This document shows, piece after piece, positions 1 to 8,300 of a stretch of 64,000 bases of DNA (within the stretch, counting starts at the first letter, position 1; each line of letters opens with the position of its first letter). Position numbers and translations under genes: made by a program. This DNA is from Fragilariopsis cylindrus CCMP1102 (taxonomy: Eukaryota; Bacillariophyta; Bacillariophyceae; Bacillariales; Bacillariaceae). The stretch covers positions 62,001-126,000 of the forward strand of contig FMBT01000012.1 in the NCBI GenBank assembly GCA_900095095.1, in the 5' to 3' direction. The notes under the pieces are model-generated. The model was not told where the DNA came from, made no database searches, and saw nothing but the letters and a program-made list of their open reading frames with translations.

Positions 1-1
1 C

Positions 2-885
2 TGCAGTAGTAGTCAAAACGGGGAGGTAGTAGTAGTACCATTTGCATTCCGTCGATTTTTCTCGAATTCTCAATCTTCAGAACGTCTCACCGAAATAGGT
101 TGTAGGGTCAACAACAAGTTGGCTCAAACAAAAAATAATGACGACGAACATAATAAGGCGATGAATAATAGTAAGGTAAAGGAGTGGTCGAATAATAATG
201 TACCAGCATTCATCGTCGCACTTGTTCACAACAATCAAAGAGCTACAAATGAGAAGGAGGAGGAGGAGTTAAACGACAATGATCCCTTCGAAGCGATGGA
301 ATATTCTCCGCCTGAAACCGAACAAAATCTTGAAGACGTAAGTTCCTTGTCTACCACTATCCACGATTACTACATCTATACTGTTGGGAGATTAGTGATA
401 GTGACATAAGATTGTAGATGTCACTGCGTATGAATACATGAATGAATCATGAAATCACAACTAATAAGAGCATACTTAACTGAATATTCACACCGTCAAT
501 TTCTTGTGCTATCCTTCCTCTCTTTACTTTCTTCTTCTTTCTTTCAGTACGCGACCACTTGTGCTGCTGTACAAAATGTGATTACTTCTCTTCACACGGA
601 TGGATTTTGCACTACTATGGTAAGGACGTAATTTTTTCTTTGTAAATGAAATAAATGTTATATTATTCACAACACCTCAAACTTTTTCTCTTAATTATCC
701 CTCGCACATTATGGTAGTGTGCAGCGGAACCCATCATTAAAACATCCGCTTTTCGAAAATTAGTGAAGGCTGACTCTACCGACAGAATAGTCGCACTCAT
801 AATGGTAAACGAAACGATAAATAATCAACCTAAAGAAGAGGAAATTGGATCTACAACGAGAGATCTTTTGATAGATCTACCGTAA
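2..885 (+). CDS. 3' part of an unknown protein-coding gene, three exons
   Basis: I do not recognise the product. The frame is open from base 2, so the gene probably starts left of the window. Exon a runs to 337 and ends at a GTAAGT donor. Exon b is 548-619, entered after a pyrimidine-rich TTTCAG and left at GTAAGG. Exon c is 718-885 and ends with TAA. All junctions are phase 0 and keep one frame, which is the main support. The protein is hydrophilic: an acidic Asn/Glu-rich first part, then a Cys-containing short segment (ATTCAAVQNV), then a Lys/Glu-rich tail ending in DLLIDLP. No domain or targeting signal is visible. Alternatives are a different last donor or a non-coding transcript. Confidence 0.5.
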
Positions 886-1009
886 ATATTCATATTCAGT
901 AGTAACACGAAGTCAGTATATAACACAATTAAAAAATATTTCTATATGAAGTTTCCTGTGAATGCGTTCTATATTTACTGAAAAAGTAGTCCCCCTCCCC
1001 CTCTCTCTC

Positions 1010-2650
1010 TCATTGTCCTTTCGTTTTGTCCATTAGCGGGATGCCAACATGATGCAAAACTTTATCTCGATAATTATCGTTTTCCGCCATGTCTTTGAGG
1101 ACATTCCATGCTTGTCGAAAATCAACATCGTCATCGGTTCGTTGTAACAAGATAGCAGCATCTATCGATGGCAAGGGTAAAGGACGATCGTCTCCTGAGG
1201 CATCGTACTGTGACGTATCGTAAGGTTGTCCCTCAATTAGTTCAGGAAGATTTCCTTCCTTAAACAAATCCATAAATGATCTATCTATCGCATTCTTAAG
1301 TTGAAAAACCCATCGTCCATAAATGGGTATACCAAAACGAAAGCCTAAAGCTTTGCCATCACCACAAGCTAACAACTTTAGAAAGTCACCCTGTGGTACA
1401 TATGCCTTTAAGAAGGAAGCGTTTTTGTCTACTGCTCCGCCAATTTTGTGATCGTTATTGCTGCTACTCAAAAAGCGAGTGAGATTTTCAATAAGAATTG
1501 GACCAGCTCGTACTGCATACACTCCCGCCTTTGGTGGTGACGAGCGACTACCCGGAATCTCCATAGTACAACAATCTCCCGCAGCAAAGACATACTCATG
1601 GCTTATACTCTGAAAATATTCGTTCACTTTAATCCAACCAGCTTTAGAAACAGCCAGTCCATTTGTTTGGAGCGACGACGACAATGTATGACTTCTCGCA
1701 CCCGTCGCCCAAAGACAATGCGTAAATTCAATACTTTCACCTGATTCTAATTTCAAAGAATTTTGATCTACACGATCAACCTTCGCATTGTTAACGATAC
1801 ATATACCGCGTTCATCCATTCGGTGAATTAATGCTTCTCGATTGACTGGTGTTTCATCTGGAAATAGTCCGTCATACGAATTGAGCAGTGTAACTTTGAT
1901 ATTTTCTTCTCCCACGATGGGTTTCCATCGTCCTACTATACTCATGGACAATTCAATACCAGCGGCTCCTCCTCCTACAACAATAACATTCACGGGTCGT
2001 TTATAGGAATTTTCTTCTAATGCAATTGTCGCTAACTCTACACGTCGAACCAATTCGGAAATTGGTCTCGTTGGTAGACAGAATTTTTTTGCACCAGGTA
2101 TATCAATCAGACCACGACTTGTAGAACCGATATCTATCGATATGGCGTCAAATGATATTCGTTGTTTTCCTGCTGTTATCACAATTTTATTATCAATATC
2201 AATGTCTATCACGCGATCTCGAATAAACTGAATTCCGGACCACGAAGCTAGCGGCTGTAACTCAATAAGAGTTTCTTCGGGTGAATAAATACCACTTAAT
2301 AATGAAGGAACCATACCAGAATAACATGGATGATCAGTTAAGTCAATTAGTATAACATCTAAATTCTGTGGTCTACTAGCATGATTGAGTCCCTTGATAA
2401 CTTGTACGTGTGCATGTCCTCCTCCTATTAGAACAAGTGTTTTCTTCGTTTCCTTAGAAGAATTCGAAATAGAAGGATCAACGGTAGACTTTGATACCAT
2501 CGTCATGGCGGTTGTGCTGATTATTCTTGTCTTGGTGGTAGAAAATGCAGATGTACATGCAATTAACATGAAAGCTAATTGAAACAGTAGGGTGCAAGAA
2601 CAATGTCGATTGTTGTGCTTGCGAATCACTCCGGCGATATAGAACATCAA
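1010..2650 (-). CDS. Plastid-targeted FAD/NAD(P)-linked oxidoreductase of the SelD-N-terminal type
   Basis: This 546-residue single-exon protein is a flavin oxidoreductase of the NDH-2-like family whose closest relatives, as I recall, are fused N-terminal to selenide-water dikinase (TIGR03169 type). The first Rossmann motif LIGGGHAHV lies near residue 73, the NAD(P) motif VVVGGGAAGIELS near 225, and the FAD-closing motif YVFAAGDC near 355. PCYSGMVPSLLSG after the first motif is typical of that subfamily. The C-terminus carries GRWVFQLKNAIDRSFM, resembling NDH-2 ends. Residues 1-50 read as a signal peptide ending TSA/F followed by a Ser/Thr-rich, basic stretch, a bipartite plastid presequence. 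No SelD domain follows, so it is a stand-alone version. The electron acceptor cannot be told from sequence. Confidence 0.85.
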   Translation of the reverse strand: MMFYIAGVIRKHNNRHCSCTLLFQLAFMLIACTSAFSTTKTRIISTTAMTMVSKSTVDPSISNSSKETKKTLVLIGGGHAHVQVIKGLNHASRPQNLDVILIDLTDHPCYSGMVPSLLSGIYSPEETLIELQPLASWSGIQFIRDRVIDIDIDNKIVITAGKQRISFDAISIDIGSTSRGLIDIPGAKKFCLPTRPISELVRRVELATIALEENSYKRPVNVIVVGGGAAGIELSMSIVGRWKPIVGEENIKVTLLNSYDGLFPDETPVNREALIHRMDERGICIVNNAKVDRVDQNSLKLESGESIEFTHCLWATGARSHTLSSSLQTNGLAVSKAGWIKVNEYFQSISHEYVFAAGDCCTMEIPGSRSSPPKAGVYAVRAGPILIENLTRFLSSSNNDHKIGGAVDKNASFLKAYVPQGDFLKLLACGDGKALGFRFGIPIYGRWVFQLKNAIDRSFMDLFKEGNLPELIEGQPYDTSQYDASGDDRPLPLPSIDAAILLQRTDDDVDFRQAWNVLKDMAENDNYRDKVLHHVGIPLMDKTKGQ

Positions 2651-3240
2651 GAATCGATAAAGTATGAGAAGAAGGTCAACTAAATGGTCTTCGCTGACTT
2701 AATTGGAGTTTTAATGCGAATATAATGAGATGGTACTGTACATATTAACAATTCTCAGTGTGTGTCGTGTTTAATCGAATTTCAGAAATTCATCGTAATC
2801 CCGAGCCCATCATCAATTCAATTACACGTCATCAACGCACACACAGCGTCAAATCGAATTTCAAATAGAAGCTAATTAAGTCGTCAAAGTCACAGGGCCC
2901 TTGCGACGAGCGAAAAAAAAAAAAAAAAACATACTACAACAAAATGAAAAAGGCGTCACGAAAGTTTCAGCGTGGTGGAAATGATATTTATACCTAGATT
3001 AATCCGCCACTTGTAGTCGACGCATTAGTACAGCGAACGCCCGCAAACGGTTTTCTATTTCCCATGGCAGGTTTTTTCAATCTCTCAATATACAATTCAA
3101 TTGCTTCATTGGTGTTTCTATATATTTCTTTATATATTAAAGTAACAGTAATTTCTCATCTTACATCGTTCCTATATTATATATTATACAATATATTACT
3201 GTTGTTCTATGCAACGACAAGAAAGAAAAATTAATAGCTA
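2651..3240. other. Intergenic, putative promoter of the FAD oxidoreductase
   Basis: No gene is seen. It holds an A17-type homopolymer near 2920 and an AT-rich TATATTATA stretch near 3120-3195. It ends where base composition and codon style change into the bacterial-like segment. Confidence 0.5.
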
Positions 3241-3270
3241 TAAAGAGTAATCGGAAGTGACCCCTACACT

Positions 3271-3358
3271 AGCGCAAGCGTCACGCTTATGCCAACAAAC
3301 AAAGGCATTGCAAACGAGCGACAACAAAAACACACCGCTAGTGCAGGCGTCCCGCTTT
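3271..3358 (+). repeat. Pair of bacterial-type intergenic repeats
   Basis: Two ~20-nt GC-rich words, differing at about four positions, sit at 3271-3290 and 3339-3358 just upstream of the GNAT gene. Nothing similar was noticed elsewhere in the window. They look like Bacteroidetes REP-type elements by memory; this is not tested. Confidence 0.45.
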
Positions 3359-3415
3359 AGCCCACAAACACAATATAAGCAAAAAAAAACCTCCAATAAA
3401 AATATCATCCTGCTA

Positions 3416-3937
3416 ATGAACTACCACTTTAGACAAGCCATACCATCCGAAACCCCTCAAATTTGGATCATTTTACAGCAGGCAATCGCACGTAGAAAGG
3501 CAGACGGTAGCGCGCAATGGCAAGACGGTTATCCAAGTCCGGATGTAATACAAAATGACATAAACAAAAACGCAGGATTTGTATTGACCGAAGGAGATAT
3601 CATCATTGGTTATAGTGCTGTATTAATAAACGACGAGCCCGCTTACGAAACCATAAAAGGAAACTGGCTTACAAAAGGTGATTTTGTTGTTTTTCATCGC
3701 GTAGCTATTTCAGAAAAACATTTAGGAAAAGGCTTAGCCAAAAAACTAATGAACTTCATAAAAGATTTTGCAATAAGCAACAACATTTACAGCGTCAAAG
3801 CAGATACAAATTTTGATAACTTTGCTATGATAGCTGTTTTCGAAAAATTAGATTACAGCTATTGTGGCGAGGTGCATCTTAGAGGAAGCGCCAGAAAAGC
3901 ATTCGAAAAAGTAATCGTTAAAAACGAACTCCTATAA
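3416..3937 (+). CDS. GNAT-family N-acetyltransferase, bacterial type
   Basis: A 173-residue GNAT enzyme, which transfers acetyl from acetyl-CoA to an unknown amine. The start is taken at the ATG giving MNYHFRQAIPSE, which opens the usual beta1 strand; the frame is open further upstream but runs through the repeat pair. The acetyl-CoA loop is FHRVAISEKHLGKGLAKKLMNF (GxGLA form of Q/RxxGxG/A) around residues 95-116, followed by SVKADTNFDNFAMIAVFEKLDY, a typical GNAT C-terminal half. The sequence RKADGSAQWQDGYPSPD near the N-terminus is what Flavobacteriia proteins of this group show, from memory. No intron, no organelle presequence. Whether the diatom expresses it is unknown. Confidence 0.8.
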   Translation: MNYHFRQAIPSETPQIWIILQQAIARRKADGSAQWQDGYPSPDVIQNDINKNAGFVLTEGDIIIGYSAVLINDEPAYETIKGNWLTKGDFVVFHRVAISEKHLGKGLAKKLMNFIKDFAISNNIYSVKADTNFDNFAMIAVFEKLDYSYCGEVHLRGSARKAFEKVIVKNELL

Positions 3938-4006
3938 ATACAAGTTGATAGCCTGAATTAGTGTTCATTTGCAGAATAAAAATGATCAAACCCTTTTTCG
4001 AAACCC

Positions 4007-4327
4007 ATGGAAAAAATATTTCTATACGTTTTCATTCTCCTATATTTTACCCAGTGTGGTTCTGTCAAAAAACACAATGCACATTTAACGGCTCTAATAC
4101 CCATAGATGAGTTTAAAATGGATATTGATTTTACATATAAAAAACTAAAAAAATTACATCCTCAACTCTATTGGTACATTAGTAAATCCGATTTAGATTC
4201 TAAATTCGACAGTCTGAAATCAACTATTAGAGAACCCATTACTCCGCTGGAATTTTATAAAAAACTGAGTCCAGTTGTAGCCGCCGTAAGGCAAGGCCAT
4301 AGCTACCTCTATCCTATTTCAACGTAA
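4007..4327 (+). pseudogene. Truncated N-terminus of a bacterial S41-type lipoprotein peptidase
   Basis: The 106 codons begin with a lipoprotein-like leader (hydrophobic core ending FTQC/G) and continue with IDEFKMDIDFTYKKLKKLHPQLYWYISK and KKLSPVVAAVRQGHSYLYP. That pattern is the N-terminal helical region of Bacteroidetes S41 peptidases, which usually run 450 residues or more. A stop comes directly after SYLYPIST and none of the protease domain follows, so only a non-functional fragment is present. It follows the GNAT gene on the same strand by 69 nt. The right border of the foreign segment is therefore probably within a few tens of bases of the stop. Confidence 0.6.
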
Positions 4328-4551
4328 ATGACGAAAAAAAGGCAATCAGCGAACCATCTTAATAAAGTATTGTATCTCCTTCTTATATCCCATATGGTAG
4401 ATTATTCATTCCATGGGTGGAAGTGCTTGTGACATGGGATTCGCAAATGAAGTTTCTGTTTCTGCTTCTTCTTCGACATACTGAATAATTCACTTTCGCG
4501 TTTAATTTAAGCCAGTATCATGTATAGTAATCGTACCTAATACTACCCCCG

Positions 4552-6164
4552 TCATTGTCCTCTATCGCTCCAATGTGTGATACACTCAGCAAATACTTCC
4601 GGGTTTTCTGTTGCTGATTCCCAAAATGCATCGCAGAGACGTTGTGATGTCTCCTTCCACTTTTTATGAGCCGTTACGTACATAATGGCTGGTACTCCAA
4701 CGGTAACAGCGGCGTAACATGCTAATCCTGGTATAGCCATGGGATGTAAACTCAACCAGCTTACAGATTGCGTTGTAGTCATACCAAACCAGCCCCATAT
4801 TCCGGCAGCTGGAACAGTTACATTGGCGGTCGTACCAGCTGCTGTCGCTGCTATCGTCGCAGTTGATTTCACTTGGCTTCGGAGTAATATTGTTGATGAA
4901 TTAATTTATTGTTGGGGATGGATTTTGGTCGTTTAACGTTAGTCCTCATTTGGTTATTAGCTTCTATTAGCTTATTAGCGAATGACAGAAAAGAACAAAG
5001 TACGAGTACTCAAGAAACTTACCCCGCCGCTGTCAGCTCCAGAAAAGAGCTTTGTTTATCATATATAAGACAACGCAAGTTTGTGCAGTTTTGTTTTGGT
5101 GAGATCCCACATAAGTACGACGTAGCGAAAACAATCGAACCAACGCATAAAAAATAAAACAGAACAAAACAAACAAATTAAACATAACAATCTTAGTATA
5201 ATATAATATAATATAATATAATATAATATATAGTATAATAAGGCCCCATACATACCTTGCTTGTAGGGTGGACCATTTCCCGGTCTTACACCAAAAGGCC
5301 ACGCATTCGCAGTTTGCATGTACCACATGGTAGTCGGGGAGCAGTTCAGGATGTTGCATGATAAAACTGACTCTTGCCAATACCATACCCACTGGATCAG
5401 ATTTGAAATTGGTAGCTGTACCGGACCGATAGACCTGACATTTCCACCAGGAAGCTTGGTATTGTACCTTGTGCCATTTATCAGTATCGGTATATACACT
5501 TAATATTCCTTCTTGTTCGAGACTTAATAATGACGACGACGACCGATGGTGATGATATTGTCTTCTCTGTATTATTTTTTCGTCTTGTTGTTGCTGTTGC
5601 TGCCGTAATAAAGGATTATCTACTAGTACCGTTTTTCTATTCTGTTGATGATTTTATTCGTGTAGATTCTTCTATTGATTGCTTGGAATCTTGATGTTGG
5701 ATCGTTTGTTGTTTTTGTTGCTTCTTCTGGTTTTTAGTTTCTACGTTGGAGAAATCTGCAATTGTTAATCGGACCGGTTTCCCTTCTTCATCATCGATGA
5801 TATCCATAACAATTCCATGATGTTGGAAAGCATAAGGAAGTCCGCATAAACTTCTCCATTGATATACATGATCACCAACTTGAAGCTCTTCGCTTTCTAA
5901 TTCGGGTATCACCTCTGGTGCTAGTGCTGCCACCGTTACATCTGTACAGTAAGTAGTGTCAGGAATCGTCATGGGAACATCTTGGAGTGATTCTATTGAT
6001 TGATCGACCAGTAAATTGATGTCGTTGTTACTTGATTTTCTATTTGTGTTGGCATTGTCATTGTTTTTGATGCTATTATTATTATTATTATTATTATTAT
6101 CACAAATGAATTGACATGTCAGTTCGGCTCCTGGCATTTCTCTACAATCGGAAGAGTAAGGCAT
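4552..6164 (-). CDS. LRAT/NC-domain protein, four exons with a 27-nt microexon
   Basis: Proposed exons are 6164-5745, 5599-5256, 5049-5023 and 4876-4552; phases agree and give 371 codons. Exon 1 carries a poly-Asn tract and the first LRAT block, GDHVYQWRSLCGLPYAFQHHGIVMD, with the catalytic His. Exon 2 has a Gln/His/Ser-rich linker, then SWWKCQVYRSGTATN and the Cys block HANCECVAFWCKTGKW (nucleophile Cys of NCE). Exon 3 encodes SSFLELTAAG; exon 4 continues QVKSTATIAATAAG and ends with two hydrophobic segments and an amphipathic tail. LRAT/NC-domain proteins are thiol acyltransferases or phospholipases; the substrate here is unknown. The exon 1/2 splice sites are the least certain; an (ATATA)n tract lies in intron 2. 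Confidence 0.75.
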
Positions 6165-6575
6165 CTTCGGTAATGTATGATATTGAGTTTGTACGGTGTA
6201 AAGATTTAGCTTGTTTGGTTAGTTGATTCATTGTTTCCCTTCTCAGTTCAGTTTGATGTTCCAACCGTTCCATCATAATTGTTATGTGTTTATTTTTTGT
6301 TCATGTCTTCAGTTCGATTTGAATTTTCTCTGCTTTCTGAATCGTGCATAGGAATCGTTCCCGCGGGACAGATTATTTTTTTGAGCCAAATAAAATATTC
6401 ATAAGAATGAAAAATCAATCAATCCGATAATCTGAAATTCGACGATCTATCTCGCAATCACATCTCTTTTTATGTACAGTACTTGAAATAGACACGGGTA
6501 CATTGTAACGTAGCTATTGCTGTTCCGCTGCTAAAGGATAATAATCGATAATAAGCAAACGAAGAAGAAATAACA
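6165..6575. other. Bidirectional intergenic region
   Basis: It separates the divergent LRAT-domain and hydrolase genes and must hold both promoters. No RNA gene or repeat is seen. Confidence 0.5.
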
Positions 6576-7517
6576 ATGTCGGTATCTAGTATTCCATTCT
6601 CTAATTATGGTGTTCTAACTGGTCAATTGTTTCTCTACGCTGGTGGTAGAGCGGCGTTTGAATCTCCATCGCCACCAATAAGCTCGACAGAGAAACTGTC
6701 AGAGAAAAAATTAATACTTTTAGGTGGATTATCTGATGGATTACTTCCTTGTCCGTATACCGATATGTTAGAAAAAGCATGTCAGGATCAATCATGGTCC
6801 TTAGTTCAGCCTATCATATCAAGTTCCTATACTGGTTTTGGGAATGGATCATTGGAACGTGACTGTAATGAACTTCAAGAACTTATGAGGTATTTAATAG
6901 AATTTCGAAATGGAAAAGAATTCGCAATCGTCGGTCATTCTACTGGTTGTCAAGATGCAGTGTATTTCTTAGAAAATGTAGAAAGTTCCTTAGTTTCAAG
7001 ATTAAAAATGGTGGCACTACAGGCACCTGTTTCGGACCGAGAAGGAGCAATGCAACAAGAAGGTTACACTGAGAATATTGCTTCTGCGGAGAAAATGGTA
7101 CAGGACGGGAAGGGACAAGAAATGGTACCTCGATCGTATTTTTGGGCACCAATAACAGCAAAACGATTTGTAGATTTATTTTCTATAGGTGGAGTCGATG
7201 ATTACTTTTCAAGTGATTATACAGACGATGAATTAGCTCAACGGCTCCAACACGTAGGAACGCATCCTAATTTACATACAGCACTTGTTGCATTTTCTGG
7301 ATCAGATGAATATATTCCTTCTCATGTTGATAGAAAATTACTTTCGAAAAGACTGGTTGATGCTATGAACACCTTGTGTATCAAAGACGGTAACAATAGT
7401 AAAAATGTAGCAGAATTGCTCTACCTCGAATCTGGTAATCATAACCTTTCGAAAGGACCTACAGATGCAAAAATATTTGTCGATCGTATATCCGAAATTT
7501 TAAACCAAATCAATTAA
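6576..7517 (+). CDS. Alpha/beta hydrolase of the DUF1749 (UPF0613/SidJ-like) family
   Basis: An intact 313-residue single-exon protein. The family includes fungal siderophore esterase-like proteins and plant/algal homologues of unknown substrate. ILLGGLSDGLLPCPY marks the first core strand and oxyanion region. The nucleophile elbow is GHSTGCQD near residue 121. The acid is the Asp of FSGSDEYIP near 244 and the His is in SGNHNLSK near 291, so the triad is complete. No signal peptide or membrane segment, so a cytosolic location is likely. ATG is the first in frame. The natural substrate is not predictable here. Confidence 0.8.
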   Translation: MSVSSIPFSNYGVLTGQLFLYAGGRAAFESPSPPISSTEKLSEKKLILLGGLSDGLLPCPYTDMLEKACQDQSWSLVQPIISSSYTGFGNGSLERDCNELQELMRYLIEFRNGKEFAIVGHSTGCQDAVYFLENVESSLVSRLKMVALQAPVSDREGAMQQEGYTENIASAEKMVQDGKGQEMVPRSYFWAPITAKRFVDLFSIGGVDDYFSSDYTDDELAQRLQHVGTHPNLHTALVAFSGSDEYIPSHVDRKLLSKRLVDAMNTLCIKDGNNSKNVAELLYLESGNHNLSKGPTDAKIFVDRISEILNQIN

Positions 7518-7968
7518 ATTAATAACAAAAGTGCAATTAAAATTCAATTCGTCTTTTTGATGCCATTTTTTCTAATTTTTAATATTCGATGGCATTTTGC
7601 TACACCAATCAATCAACCACGATTAACAGCGGCAAAAAAGTATACCATATTTAAAAAAAATTTAATATGATTCAAAGCAATATAAAAATGACGACGAAAT
7701 TATGATACCGGTAAAGTTATATCAAAGTAAATTATGATAACAAATATACAACGAATACGAGATCTTCATAGATAGGAACAGTACAGTAGAAATTGTTTGT
7801 GATAGAAAGCGAATTTATTAATGATGAATAGATAACATATTTATTTATATATGTATGTTATAATGCATACTATTTCGTTTGACAAGCACCCCTCTTTCAT
7901 TCCACAATTCCAATAAATGGAATGTATTTTTTAAATAAAGATGAACAAACTAACAATTTAACTTTCTT
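7518..7968. other. Intergenic, AT-rich
   Basis: Nothing recognisable between the hydrolase and the small minus-strand frame; the bases are AT-rich 3' flanking sequence. Confidence 0.5.
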
Positions 7969-8223
7969 CTATGACTCCCTGAAAGTATCGTGTGCAGTCC
8001 ACTGTTCTGCAACAGGTTCTTCAGAAAGGTCAATTTGTTTTGGATTCTCGCATTCCTTGGAACCTTCCACGTTTGAGCAGCTAGAGTTCACTTCATATCT
8101 AATAATTGGTCGAGAGAGTTTTGATTGTTCCACAGCTTGACGAGCATTGGATTTTGCAATTGAAATGGTCTTCTTCACGTCATATTTTTGGGAAGCTACG
8201 GTCGATTTGGAGTAAGACGCCAT
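7969..8223 (-). CDS. Possible small hypothetical protein
   Basis: An 84-codon frame opening MASYSKSTVASQKYDVKKTI and ending TAHDTFRES. It is hydrophilic, with no recognised domain, and begins 78 nt beyond the stop of the polyamine fusion gene on the same strand. The plus strand also has an open frame here, so coding status is unproven. Its ATG context GCCATGG-like (minus strand GGCGTC after ATG) is unremarkable. Confidence 0.35.
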   Translation of the reverse strand: MASYSKSTVASQKYDVKKTISIAKSNARQAVEQSKLSRPIIRYEVNSSCSNVEGSKECENPKQIDLSEEPVAEQWTAHDTFRES

Positions 8224-8300
8224 GGTAGCGCATCAAAAAGTTCTAACGAGGGTTGTCCCAACCGATATGTACTATTCGATTCCTTAACTTGATATCTGTC

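Larger units (their letters stand above)
3245..4345 (+). other. Bacteroidetes-like DNA segment inside the diatom contig
   Basis: About 1.1 kb differs from everything around it. It carries one complete intron-less GNAT gene and the first ~106 codons of an S41-type lipoprotein in the same direction, 69 nt apart, as in a bacterial genome. Codons are A-ending and Lys/Ile/Asn-rich. Two imperfect copies of a ~20-nt element (CTAGCGCAAGCGTCACGCTT and CTAGTGCAGGCGTCCCGCTT, at 3271-3290 and 3339-3358) resemble GC-rich intergenic repeats of Bacteroidetes. Borders are estimated from composition and from where the second frame stops resembling its family. Recent transfer and a chimeric join are both possible. 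Confidence 0.65.

Noticed and set aside
3257-3415. Upstream extension of the GNAT frame
   Set aside because: It translates through the GC-rich repeat pair and lacks family likeness; the ATG at 3416 fits the domain start.
5059-5499. Minus-strand frame with repeated Ile-Leu-Tyr-Tyr
   Set aside because: The hydrophobic part is translation of the (ATATA)n intron microsatellite; the true exon 2 uses the other frame.
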